From a virus, in the IMG/VR virus record IMGVR_UViG_3300006641_000055, positions 1 through 41,237 of that record: a stretch of 41,237 nucleotides of DNA; one strand, 5' to 3'. The notes beneath the pieces are model-generated. The model was given only the letters and a program-made list of their open reading frames with translations, was not told where the DNA came from and made no database searches. The translations under genes were made by a program, and so were the position numbers. Positions 14,963-21,880 of this stretch are shown here, one piece after another (within the stretch, counting starts at the first letter, position 1; each line of letters starts with the position of its first letter).

Positions 14963-15151
14963 GTCACCTGACGCTGGCCTAGCAGACATCTAGGAGAGAG
15001 TGCGCGATCGCAGAGATGCGACGTGTGGCACGCCAGTCGTACCTGAGCCCTGTATCACTGCCCACAACCGTTCGTCGACCTCTCTCACCCTGACGAAAGG
15101 GGGCTAGGGGTATGCCTAAACTGAACCCGACCCGGGTCAGCAAGAAAGAAC
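14789..15151 (+). other. Non-coding region without a supported gene
   Basis: No convincing reading frame is present. Besides the iterons, it has a perfect CCTAG/CTAGG inverted repeat (14978-14994), a GCCTCT/AGAGGC pair around 14852-14893 and an ACCCGACCCGGGTC operator-like palindrome at 15126-15139. It may be an origin, a small RNA locus or a regulatory hub. Confidence 0.5.
15121..15140 (+). promoter_or_regulatory. Isolated operator copy before HNH gene
   Basis: CTGAACCCGACCCGGGTCAG resembles the palindrome-containing promoter at 12123, but the expected -10 position (15145-15150) reads AAAGAA. It ends 11 bases before the ATG at 15152, so it may be a repressor-only site. Confidence 0.5.
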
Positions 15152-15484
15152 ATGAAGCGAACACCCCTCACACGCAAGACACCCCTGAAACGATCAGGGC
15201 CCATCAAGACGAAGAAGAAAGCGAAAGGAGTACCGAAAGACCTCTACACAGAAGTCATCACACGCGATCGAGGATGCGTGGCACGCACGTTGATGCCAGA
15301 GATCACGTGTTGGGGCCGGCTCGACCCTCATCACATTCTTCGACGGTCGCAAGGGGGGCCAGACGAAGCGACTAATCTCATCACCCTATGCCGGGCACAC
15401 CACTCGGCAGTCCACGAACAAGTAGCACGGTCGATCACACTCGGCCTACTACGCAAACCAACAGCACAACAGGAGCAAACATGA
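15152..15484 (+). CDS. HNH endonuclease
   Basis: The 110-residue product opens with a highly basic segment (MKRTPLTRKTPLKRSGPIKT) and has the HNH core: DRGCVARTL, LDPHHILRRSQGG with paired His60-His61, NLITLCRAHH with Asn75 and His83-His84. Such phage proteins nick DNA, often for packaging or homing; here it is not beside the terminase. A competing overlapping frame at 15112 lacks any motif. The gene overlaps the next by ATGA-type coupling. Confidence 0.85.
   Translation: MKRTPLTRKTPLKRSGPIKTKKKAKGVPKDLYTEVITRDRGCVARTLMPEITCWGRLDPHHILRRSQGGPDEATNLITLCRAHHSAVHEQVARSITLGLLRKPTAQQEQT
15458..15475 (+). promoter_or_regulatory. CAACAGCA leader motif with AGGAG
   Basis: CCAACAGCACAACAGGAG lies inside the 3' end of the HNH gene, five bases before the ATG at 15481. 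Confidence 0.5.
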
Positions 15485-15702
15485 AAGCGAAAGAGATGAT
15501 CGGCATCCTTGCCGGCCTCGACCCCGACGAACAGATCATCGTCATGTGGTGGCAGCGTGAGGAGTTCACGCTCGACGACGACGGCGAGATCACACCCGAC
15601 ATGTGGCAGTCAGTCGTCACCGAATGGGAAGAAGAAGCACCCGCCGAGCAGTACGCATCAGAGTGCATCGAGCAGATGGTGTACGAAAGGCAGAACCAGT
15701 AA
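15481..15702 (+). CDS. Hypothetical acidic protein
   Basis: This 73-residue, strongly acidic, Trp- and Glu-rich protein (LDPDEQIIVMWWQREEFTLD) starts at the ATG after the AGGAG leader. It shows no cysteine pairs or membrane segment. High negative charge is seen in some phage DNA-mimic proteins, but that is only a possibility. Confidence 0.55.
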   Translation: MKAKEMIGILAGLDPDEQIIVMWWQREEFTLDDDGEITPDMWQSVVTEWEEEAPAEQYASECIEQMVYERQNQ

Positions 15703-16052
15703 TGGGAGCCTCCTTCTTCACGACCATCTCCCACGGCAACACGATCGGAGAAGCGTTCGACGAAGCAGTCAGGCGCGCACAGTACGACCACGGGCACAGC
15801 GGCTACACCGGCACGATCGCAGAGAAGCCCGGGTACTACGAGTTCACGTTCGAGAGTCTCGATCGTGCACTGGAAGTGCACCGCCTCTACAACGAATGGT
15901 CAGACGAAATGACCGAAGCGGAACGCCGTGACGCAGTCGGCGCAGAACTGTGGGACCGCATCACCGAGGTCTGTGAACAGAAATGGGACCCATGCGCGGC
16001 GATCAAGATCGACGACAACACGTGGGTGTTCTTCGGGTACGCCTCATGCTGA
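15702..16052 (+). CDS. Conserved hypothetical protein (YTGTIAEK family pattern)
   Basis: The 116-residue product starts on the last base of the previous stop. It begins MGASFFTTISHGNTIGEAFD and includes YDHGHSGYTGTIAEKPGYYEF, a block I recall from uncharacterised proteins of phages and bacteria. It ends in DDNTWVFFGYASC. Function unknown. Confidence 0.6.
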   Translation: MGASFFTTISHGNTIGEAFDEAVRRAQYDHGHSGYTGTIAEKPGYYEFTFESLDRALEVHRLYNEWSDEMTEAERRDAVGAELWDRITEVCEQKWDPCAAIKIDDNTWVFFGYASC

Positions 16053-16531
16053 ACGACCTGCCCACACTGTTCGACCTGCCCGACCCTCTACTGCCGGCCC
16101 TGCCTTACGGGAACACGTCAGGATGGTCAGGATCAGAAACAAGTCGCGCTCGAGCCGAACACGACGATCGCACCGGGCGCACCCGTGAACGGCAGCAAAC
16201 CGTCCTCACGTTGCTCAACGTCGCCGGACGCGAAGGCCTCACATGGCACGAACTGTCGAAAGCAACCGGGTGGCATCACGGGCAAGCATCAGGTGCACTG
16301 TCGACGATGCACAAACGGTACGTGATCAGCCGCCTCCGCGAGACAAGGAACAAGTGCGCGATCTACGTGCTGCCAGAGCACATAGACCACCGCCCCACCG
16401 ACGCATACAAACCGAACGTCTCGGCGCGACTGCTTCTCGAGATTCTGACCGAGATCGAGGACGATCTGCGGAACGGACGCAACGCACTCGCGATCGCACG
16501 CATCCAAGCCACCCGAAAGGAACTCGAATGA
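16046..16531 (+). CDS. Winged-helix DNA-binding protein
   Basis: The 161-residue product has a Pro-rich N-terminus, a flexible Arg-rich linker (RARAEHDDRTGRTRERQQ) and a winged-helix-like region at about residues 52-105: VLTLLNVAGREGLTWHELSK, HGQASGALSTMHKRYVI and a wing ending CAIYVLPEHI. The DNA contact helix would be HGQASGALSTMHKRY. A transcription or replication control role is inferred; it is a candidate to bind one of the operators in this window. Confidence 0.7.
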   Translation: MLNDLPTLFDLPDPLLPALPYGNTSGWSGSETSRARAEHDDRTGRTRERQQTVLTLLNVAGREGLTWHELSKATGWHHGQASGALSTMHKRYVISRLRETRNKCAIYVLPEHIDHRPTDAYKPNVSARLLLEILTEIEDDLRNGRNALAIARIQATRKELE

Positions 16532-16884
16532 ACCGTCCCGTGCACGTCCTCACTCAAGGCGACATCGAGAACATGATCCTCGCCCTGTCGCAAGAGATCG
16601 AGGACTCGACCTACACCTACAGCGACCTGTCCGACACGGCAGCGATCGCAGAAGCCGACTTCAAGTTCGCAGCGGCTCGAGCCATGATCGACCTTGCCGA
16701 CAAAGGCGCAAAGATGAACGCCCAAGAACGACAAGCACGTGTCGACGTGAGCGCGGCCCCTCAGTTCCGCGACTGGAAGATAGCGGAGGCACGCCGGCAA
16801 GCGATGAAAGAAATGCTGCTCAGTCTCCGTGCCCGACTTGACGCAACACGCACACTGTCTGCCAACGTGCGTCACCAGACCTGA
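16528..16884 (+). CDS. Hypothetical helical protein
   Basis: This 118-residue, almost all-helical protein (ENMILALSQEIEDSTYTYSD; LLSLRARLDATRTL) overlaps the previous gene by ATGA. Heptad-like spacing suggests a coiled coil. No family recognised. Confidence 0.55.
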   Translation: MNRPVHVLTQGDIENMILALSQEIEDSTYTYSDLSDTAAIAEADFKFAAARAMIDLADKGAKMNAQERQARVDVSAAPQFRDWKIAEARRQAMKEMLLSLRARLDATRTLSANVRHQT

Positions 16885-16906
16885 CCGACTACACTCGGCA
16901 AGAACT

Positions 16907-17149
16907 ATGACCGACAGCAAACCGACACTCGACGACCTTGATCGTCTCGAACGAACCATCTGCAAGGGCCTCGCCGCCTACGACGCACGCAACGATCTGA
17001 TCGTTTCGCTCGTCAAGGCCGGGCACAGACAGGCCGACATCGCACGACGCATCAACGCTGTGCGCAAGAAAGTCGGCGCACCACCCATCACCCCGGACGC
17101 GATCGCTGCAACGATCAAGCGTGTGGAGAAGAAAGACAGCGACACATAG
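16907..17149 (+). CDS. Small helix-turn-helix-like protein
   Basis: The 80-residue protein contains IVSLVKAGHRQADIARRINA, which reads as a helix-turn-helix (helix, Gly turn, recognition helix). The remainder is basic (KVGAPPITPDAIAATIKRVE). The start ATG lies 11 bases after a TACACT hexamer (16890-16895). It could regulate phage promoters. It is followed nine bases later by the next gene with a TAGGAG Shine-Dalgarno. Confidence 0.6.
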   Translation: MTDSKPTLDDLDRLERTICKGLAAYDARNDLIVSLVKAGHRQADIARRINAVRKKVGAPPITPDAIAATIKRVEKKDSDT

Positions 17150-17157
17150 GAGAACCC

Positions 17158-17556
17158 ATGACCGACCCGACAGCACTCAAGACATACACCTTCGCCGTGC
17201 TCTACAAGAACGACGCGATCGAAGTCGTCGTCGAAGCGAAACAAGAAGCAGAAGCGATGCGGTTTCTGTTCGAGAACACTGCCGACGTGCGCGCCGGCTG
17301 GACGATGATCATGCCGTGCTTCCAGACAACACTTGCATCGTCGAAGGACGTGCACAGAGGCACGATGGTCGCCGCCGCTGCCCGTCGCGCCTTCGTGCAG
17401 ATGGCTGACGGCAGGATCGGACGACTCGTGAGATGGGACACACCGAAGCGGCCCAAGACGGCGCGCATCGAAGTCAAACCCGGCATCCACCTCACCTTCA
17501 AGTGTGATCAGATCACAGCAGTCGACCTCCCACAACCGAAAGAAGTCACGGGATGA
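17158..17556 (+). CDS. Hypothetical protein
   Basis: The 132-residue product has an AGGAG Shine-Dalgarno just after the previous stop. It is alpha/beta, beginning with a beta strand (YTFAVLYKNDAIEVVVEAKQ) and ending KCDQITAVDLPQPKEVTG. No recognised motif. It overlaps the next gene by ATGA. Confidence 0.55.
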   Translation: MTDPTALKTYTFAVLYKNDAIEVVVEAKQEAEAMRFLFENTADVRAGWTMIMPCFQTTLASSKDVHRGTMVAAAARRAFVQMADGRIGRLVRWDTPKRPKTARIEVKPGIHLTFKCDQITAVDLPQPKEVTG

Positions 17557-18134
17557 ACATCGACAAGGCGTGCACGTTGATCCTGAACGAGTCGACAACC
17601 ATGTGGCAAACAGATGGGGCCGTCATGCCGACCGTGTTCGCGATCGGGCGAGACACGACCGTGTTCGCACAACCGTTCGATCCCAAAGGCTACGAGTTGC
17701 CGGCCCCCGCTCGAGTCGCGTTCCACTCCATGACGGCTCGAGCCGTTGACGCACAGATCGTTGGACAGATCGCAGAAGTGTTCGCACAGACAAGAGGTGC
17801 CGATGAGGAGGCACCGTGCGAGGGCGAACTTGCCGACTGCGCCGATGTCGACCCGTCGATCAAGACAGCGATCTGTGTCGAGGCTTACGACATGAAACGT
17901 GATCTCTCGCGCCTCTACATCGCTCGTCTCGACTTGTCGGAACAAGGCGAACCGCAGTGGTATGTCACGATCCACCACGAACCGTCCGACGACGTAGGCA
18001 TGATCCTGAGACGTGTCGCCGGCTACAAGCGTGAAATGAAAGACAGGCCCTCGATGGGCACACTCGTGCACGAGGCCTTCTTGATGCGGTGGGTGTGCAT
18101 CGAGATGCGCACTAAGGAGGAACTCAACCTATGA
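17553..18134 (+). CDS. Hypothetical protein
   Basis: The 193-residue product is acidic with a mixed alpha/beta pattern and several Cys residues (ACTLIL, EAPCEGELADCADV, AICVEAY) that do not form an obvious zinc site. Overlaps neighbours by four bases each side. Function unknown. Confidence 0.55.
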   Translation: MNIDKACTLILNESTTMWQTDGAVMPTVFAIGRDTTVFAQPFDPKGYELPAPARVAFHSMTARAVDAQIVGQIAEVFAQTRGADEEAPCEGELADCADVDPSIKTAICVEAYDMKRDLSRLYIARLDLSEQGEPQWYVTIHHEPSDDVGMILRRVAGYKREMKDRPSMGTLVHEAFLMRWVCIEMRTKEELNL

Positions 18135-18259
18135 CCACCGAACACGACGCGATCATCCGCGACCTGCAAACGTCAGTCGATCGTCTACGCGAAGAACTCG
18201 AGCAAACACGACGCAAACTCGAGGAAGTTATGAAAGAGCGTGAGACAGATGAGCAATAA
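18131..18259 (+). CDS. Short coiled-coil protein
   Basis: This 42-residue ORF (MTTEHDAIIRDLQTSVDRLR, then EELEQTRRKLEEVMKERETD) is a clear amphipathic helix with Leu heptads. It overlaps the previous stop by four bases and has GGAGG (18116-18120) nine to ten bases upstream. It is too short for a globular domain; it may be an oligomerisation or adaptor peptide. Confidence 0.55.
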   Translation: MTTEHDAIIRDLQTSVDRLREELEQTRRKLEEVMKERETDEQ

Positions 18260-18434
18260 CTGTCTCAACGACGTGTCGATCGCGCAAGCATCGACTAAGG
18301 TCAACATGACCAACCGACGCAGTAGCACGCAAGGACGTGCACGATCAGGGCTGATCGAACAGCCGGGCCTGCGGGCCGGCAGTCCCTACTTGGGACGTTC
18401 GTGGGGCCCGACGAGCGAGAGAGCGAGCAGTTGA
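18249..18434 (+). CDS. Hypothetical small basic protein
   Basis: Two starts are possible: ATG at 18249 inside the previous gene, or ATG at 18306, four bases after a TAAGGT hexamer. Either way the product ends RSGLIEQPGLRAGSPYLGRS and then WGPTSERASS, basic and Gly/Ser/Pro-rich. No family recognised. The stop overlaps the TTG start of the secreted hydrolase. Confidence 0.4.
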   Translation: MSNNCLNDVSIAQASTKVNMTNRRSSTQGRARSGLIEQPGLRAGSPYLGRSWGPTSERASS

Positions 18435-18874
18435 GACGACTCATGGGAATCATGGTGTGCTTGTCGATCATGTCAGTACCAAGTAATGTGCAAGCACGCG
18501 GGGTCTTTCACGGCCTCGTGATGCCTTCGGGGTTCTACAAGACCCTCGCCCGGTGCGAAACCGGGACACGTGCCGACGGCACCCTCAGATGGGATCATCA
18601 GTCGAGGTCGTACACAGGTGGATTCGGAATCGCTCGCGGAACATGGCAGCGGTGGTCGAACACGTCGAGTGCACGAAACCAGACACCCAGATACCAAGCA
18701 GAGGTCGTGGACAACATCGCTTTCAACGGGTTCACAGAGTCAGACGGATCGTTCGTGTGGCCTGTTGGTCCGTGGGGGTGGGGCGCGATCCGGCACGGTT
18801 GCATGGGCCTCGATCGAATGATCTGCAACAGCAAGCACCCGAAGGTGCAGAAATGGAAAGGGCGATGCCCATGA
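18431..18874 (+). CDS. Secreted Rpf/transglycosylase-like wall hydrolase
   Basis: Starting at TTG gives a classic signal peptide: MRRL, a hydrophobic core (MGIMVCLSIMSV) and a VQA cleavage site near residue 22. The mature part contains LARCETG, RSYTGGFGIARGTWQRWS, and a C-terminal segment with WPVGPWGWGAIRHGC. The Cys-Glu-Thr followed by a Gly-Phe-Gly-Ile core resembles the resuscitation-promoting/transglycosylase lysozyme fold of actinobacteria, with the Glu in CETG as catalytic acid. ATG 18443 is an alternative start but loses the two Arg residues. Confidence 0.7.
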   Translation: MRRLMGIMVCLSIMSVPSNVQARGVFHGLVMPSGFYKTLARCETGTRADGTLRWDHQSRSYTGGFGIARGTWQRWSNTSSARNQTPRYQAEVVDNIAFNGFTESDGSFVWPVGPWGWGAIRHGCMGLDRMICNSKHPKVQKWKGRCP

Positions 18875-19041
18875 GGACAGAAGCAGACCCGACGATCGCA
18901 GCGCGCATCCCGAAAGCGCACTACGACGCACTTGCCAAGTTGGCAGAACAGATGACACAGGACGGCGAGAAGAAGGTGAAGCGGTCAGACCTGATCCGGG
19001 TCGCTGTCGCACAGTTCCTCCGCATGCCGATCGAGGACTGA
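18871..19041 (+). CDS. Ribbon-helix-helix DNA-binding protein
   Basis: The 56-residue product has one beta strand (TIAARIPKAHYD), a helix (ALAKLAEQMTQDG) and a second helix (KRSDLIRVAVAQFLRM), the ribbon-helix-helix order of CopG/Arc repressors. GGAAAGG at 18855-18861 favours the ATG at 18871. It overlaps neighbours at both ends. RHH dimers bind short palindromes or direct repeats, so it is a candidate for the AGAGTC array or palindromic operators of this phage. Confidence 0.7.
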   Translation: MRTEADPTIAARIPKAHYDALAKLAEQMTQDGEKKVKRSDLIRVAVAQFLRMPIED

Positions 19042-19226
19042 TGATCGCCCCCGCCGACGTGCCCGTCGTGCACTGGAGGCGCGAGGTTCATCGGGCACGC
19101 ACCGGGCTCTATGTCCGTGTCGACCTCTACCTCGACGAACGATCAGGCAAACCAGTCCTGTTGCTTGCATCAAGCACGCACAAGGCCGGGCTGTGGGAAC
19201 CGATGGGCCTTGTCGTCGATGCTTGA
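19041..19226 (+). CDS. Hypothetical beta-rich protein
   Basis: This 61-residue protein begins at TGATG. It is beta-rich (LYVRVDLYLDERSGKPVLLL) and ends VDA. Overlaps the nuclease start by eight bases. No known family. Confidence 0.55.
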   Translation: MIAPADVPVVHWRREVHRARTGLYVRVDLYLDERSGKPVLLLASSTHKAGLWEPMGLVVDA

Positions 19227-19527
19227 GAAACAACTTGCTGCCCAAGTCGAGTACCTGCTCAACGTCAACGGCTGGCTCTGGAAACACGATCAACCCGGCA
19301 TGGTGCCCGGAGGCGGTGTACGCACGATCTTCAAGGGCTACCGTGGATTCCCCGACTACATAGCGTTCCGGGGCCGGCGAGCGATCGTGATCGAACTCAA
19401 GTCAGACAAAGGTCGACTGACCGAAGGACAGAAGAAATGGCTCGCGGCAGCAGCCGAGGCAGGACTCGAGGCCTACGTATGGAGGCCCAAGGACTTCGAC
19501 ACAGTCAGAAAGGTGCTCCGTCCATGA
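19219..19527 (+). CDS. VRR-NUC domain nuclease
   Basis: The 102-residue product contains the VRR-NUC (PD-(D/E)XK) core: GYRGFPDYIAFRG with catalytic Asp, then AIVIELKSDKGRLTEGQKKW with Glu and Lys in the ELKS motif. A Gln near the start (AAQVEYLL) and the GQKKWLAA helix are typical. Stand-alone VRR-NUC enzymes of phages are thought to resolve branched DNA. It lies in an operon with small proteins upstream of the modification genes. Confidence 0.85.
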   Translation: MLEKQLAAQVEYLLNVNGWLWKHDQPGMVPGGGVRTIFKGYRGFPDYIAFRGRRAIVIELKSDKGRLTEGQKKWLAAAAEAGLEAYVWRPKDFDTVRKVLRP

Positions 19528-19604
19528 CCGACCTGATCAGCCAAGCCATCATGCTTCTCGCTATCTTCTGCGCCGGCGCGTGGGCAGGACGGTCACTCAA
19601 ATGA
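19524..19604 (+). CDS. 26-residue membrane peptide
   Basis: MTDLISQAIMLLAIFCAGAW and AGRSLK: one hydrophobic helix with a basic end. It overlaps both neighbours by four bases (ATGA), which argues for translation. Role unknown. Confidence 0.5.
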   Translation: MTDLISQAIMLLAIFCAGAWAGRSLK

Positions 19605-19777
19605 ACGACTACCCGTTTCTCGTGTCCGAAACCTGCACCATCTGTGGGCACAACTGCATCGCGATCGTCGAACTCCTTGCCGCCGGCCCCGACACTCGAG
19701 GCGAGTTGATCAGGATCAGGTGGGAAGAAGAAATGACAGTCCTCGACGCATGTGTGCACGCCATCGCAGAAACCTGA
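19601..19777 (+). CDS. Hypothetical protein with CXXC
   Basis: This 58-residue protein has ETCTICGHNC near its start, giving Cys-X2-Cys and a third Cys. The C-terminus has one further Cys. It may bind zinc. It overlaps the previous gene by ATGA. Confidence 0.5.
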   Translation: MNDYPFLVSETCTICGHNCIAIVELLAAGPDTRGELIRIRWEEEMTVLDACVHAIAET

Positions 19778-19788
19778 GTCGGCAAACG

Positions 19789-19797
19789 TGGTATGGT
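19789..19797 (+). promoter_or_regulatory. Extended -10 TGG-TATGGT before the modification operon
   Basis: TGGTATGGT (TGN plus TATGGT, 19792-19797) ends nine bases before the ATG at 19807. The promoter before the portal (TGGTATCGT, 33065-33073) is nearly identical. No -35 is clear. Confidence 0.5.
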
Positions 19798-19806
19798 GAC
19801 AGGTAC

Positions 19807-20601
19807 ATGGCACAGGAGCAAACACGCGATCTGCTGAGACAGAACAGCGAACTAAGACATCATCGGATCTGGAACTGGACGATTCCAGCATGGTTCGTTG
19901 AGTTGCCGAACGGTGCAAGATTCCACACCTGCCCACAAGCCGGTGCATGTGCACAAGTGTGTTATGCGAGAAACGGCACCTACCGCTTCCCGGCAGTCGC
20001 AGCGGCTCACTTACGCAACCTCATGCTCTACCTCGATGATCGACACGCATGGATTGAGGCGATGCTTGCAGAACTGATGCGTAAGAAGTTTCGACCAACA
20101 AGCCATCCTCGTGACCTGCCGACAACAAACGACCGATGGCTCGATCGGTGGTCATCACACGGCGGGGCAGCAGTACGCATACACGACAGCGGCGACTTCT
20201 TCTCTCACGACTACTTGGTCGACTGGCTGCACGTAGCACGTCTCACGCCGGACGTGCTGTTCTATGCCTACACGAAAGAGATCGACTTATTCAAGAACAT
20301 TCTCGATCCTGCGATCGTGCCACCGAACTTTCGTTATCTGTTCTCAACTGGTGGCCTACAAGACGACATGATCGAACCAGACATAGATCGGCACGCCGAC
20401 GTATTCGCCGATGAAGGCGCGATCGTTGCGGCAGGATACCAAAGCCAGAGCGCATCTGACCTGCTTGCTATCTTTCTCGGCACGACTATGATCGGCATAC
20501 CAGCGAACAGAATCCCGCAGTTCGTCAAGAAGATGAACGGACGACGGTTCTCGGAGATGGGACAAGCAAGACTGCACAGGAGACACGATGATCGCAGATG
20601 A
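19807..20601 (+). CDS. Gp88-like protein, first gene of the modification operon
   Basis: The 264-residue product resembles the phage Gp88 group: an N-terminal block HTCPQAGACAQVCYARNG with Cys42, Cys48 and Cys52 (C-X5-C-X3-C), a helix RFPAVAAAHLRNLMLY, then VRIHDSGDFFSHDYLVDWLH and DVLFYAYTK. The spacing could hold an iron-sulfur cluster or zinc ion. The function of the family is unknown. The gene overlaps the dpdA-like gene by 14 bases, implying coupled expression and a possible role in 7-deazaguanine modification. Start chosen after an extended -10. Confidence 0.65.
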   Translation: MAQEQTRDLLRQNSELRHHRIWNWTIPAWFVELPNGARFHTCPQAGACAQVCYARNGTYRFPAVAAAHLRNLMLYLDDRHAWIEAMLAELMRKKFRPTSHPRDLPTTNDRWLDRWSSHGGAAVRIHDSGDFFSHDYLVDWLHVARLTPDVLFYAYTKEIDLFKNILDPAIVPPNFRYLFSTGGLQDDMIEPDIDRHADVFADEGAIVAAGYQSQSASDLLAIFLGTTMIGIPANRIPQFVKKMNGRRFSEMGQARLHRRHDDRR

Positions 20602-21880
20602 CCTACGGACGCTTGCCGTCCCGATCGACAAGTTGCACACCCTCGACGGCAACCCGAGGCGCGGCAACGTCGCAGCGGTGAAGCAGTCCTACGCACGGTT
20701 CGGACAACGCAAACCGATCGTCGCACGACGCGACGGCACAGTCATCGCCGGCAACCATCAACTCATCGCCGCCCGTGAACTCGGGTGGGCAGAGATCGCA
20801 GTCGTGTGGGTTGACGACGACGACACGACCGCCAAGGCGTTTGCGCTCGCAGACAACCGTGTCGGTGATCTCGGCACCTACGACAACTTCGACCTCGCAG
20901 ACATGCTGCAAGAAGTCGCAGTCGATCCCGAACTGTTGATCGCAACCGGCTACACCGCACAAGATGTCGAGGATCTGCTTGCACAACTGACGACCGACGA
21001 ACAAGGCGCGAAGGATCAGATCGACAACGCTGACCCCGCCGACGACGACTCGTTGACGCACAACATCGACGTGTTCTTCAACGCCTCCCCGATCCTCGGC
21101 AAGATCAGCACGGCGATGGGTTTCATGCCCGGGATCATCAGCCGTGCCGTCTCTCCCTCGTACCTTGCGCAAGTCGAAACGCTCTCACTCGACATCAACT
21201 TCGTCGACAACGAGTTCAAGGAGTACGATCACGACAAGCACGTCGAGGCGGTCAAGACCTTGAAACCTCGCTATGCGACCGTCCGAGACATAATGACTCG
21301 GACGCAGTGTGAACAGGCCGGCATCGACTTCTACGACTTCGACGACATCATCGGGATGGCAGAGGACGTGCAGCAGTACGCAGAGAACGTGATCATCGTC
21401 CCAAAGTATGACTGTCTCGACCAGATTCCCGACAAGTTCATGCTCGGCTACTCGATCCCAACCGCCTACGGTGCGACACCGATCCCGATCGACCGATACA
21501 GGGGCCGGCGTGTGCACTTGCTCGGCGGCAACTGGAAACGACAGCGCAACGCACTCGGCATCCTCGGAGAAGATGTGATCTCATTAGATAACAACCATCT
21601 GATGAACATCGCACGATGGGGCCTGTGCTACACACCCGAAGGCGGCTCGAAGGAAGTCGCCAAGACGATGCCCGGGTTCTACGGCAACGTCGTCGCGATG
21701 ATGCTGTCGATGAGCGCGATCGTCGCAGACCTGTCCCGCGCCGGATGTCGAGTCAACGGGCGCACGTTCATGTCGAAAGAGACAAGCGTGGACGGCGACA
21801 CCTTGCGTCTCCCGTCCAAGAGCCTCGACTTTGATCTATCAGAACACGTGACACGAGGAGAAGGAGACGAAGATGAGTGA
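20588..21880 (+). CDS. dpdA: ParB-DpdA fusion, DNA guanine transglycosylase
   Basis: The 430-residue protein has a ParB-like N-terminal domain (about 1-130: NPRRG at 22-26, VIAGNHQLIAARELG at 52-66) and a C-terminal tRNA-guanine-transglycosylase-like barrel. The latter shows LDINFVDNEF near 201, KPRYATVRDIM near 226, VIIVPKYDC near 268, RRVHLLGG at 307-314 (the HxLGxG-like loop) and SLDNNHLMNIARWG at 332-345. Asp334 is a candidate nucleophile. DpdA enzymes swap guanine in DNA for preQ0-type bases. Followed by queF, queC, queD, queE and folE. Confidence 0.8.
   Translation: MIADDLRTLAVPIDKLHTLDGNPRRGNVAAVKQSYARFGQRKPIVARRDGTVIAGNHQLIAARELGWAEIAVVWVDDDDTTAKAFALADNRVGDLGTYDNFDLADMLQEVAVDPELLIATGYTAQDVEDLLAQLTTDEQGAKDQIDNADPADDDSLTHNIDVFFNASPILGKISTAMGFMPGIISRAVSPSYLAQVETLSLDINFVDNEFKEYDHDKHVEAVKTLKPRYATVRDIMTRTQCEQAGIDFYDFDDIIGMAEDVQQYAENVIIVPKYDCLDQIPDKFMLGYSIPTAYGATPIPIDRYRGRRVHLLGGNWKRQRNALGILGEDVISLDNNHLMNIARWGLCYTPEGGSKEVAKTMPGFYGNVVAMMLSMSAIVADLSRAGCRVNGRTFMSKETSVDGDTLRLPSKSLDFDLSEHVTRGEGDEDE

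Noticed and set aside
14683-15151. tRNA or tmRNA
   Set aside because: No cloverleaf, T-loop GTTCRA or acceptor stem could be matched in the region.
15112-15375. Plus-strand frame starting before the HNH gene
   Set aside because: Wrong frame for the HNH motif, low-complexity Arg/His/Ser product; the leading ATG is near the operator rather than a promoter.
18306-18434. Leaderless start at 18306 by TAAGGT hexamer
   Set aside because: Gap to ATG is only four bases, outside the 6-7 base rule, so the earlier ATG 18249 was kept as first choice.
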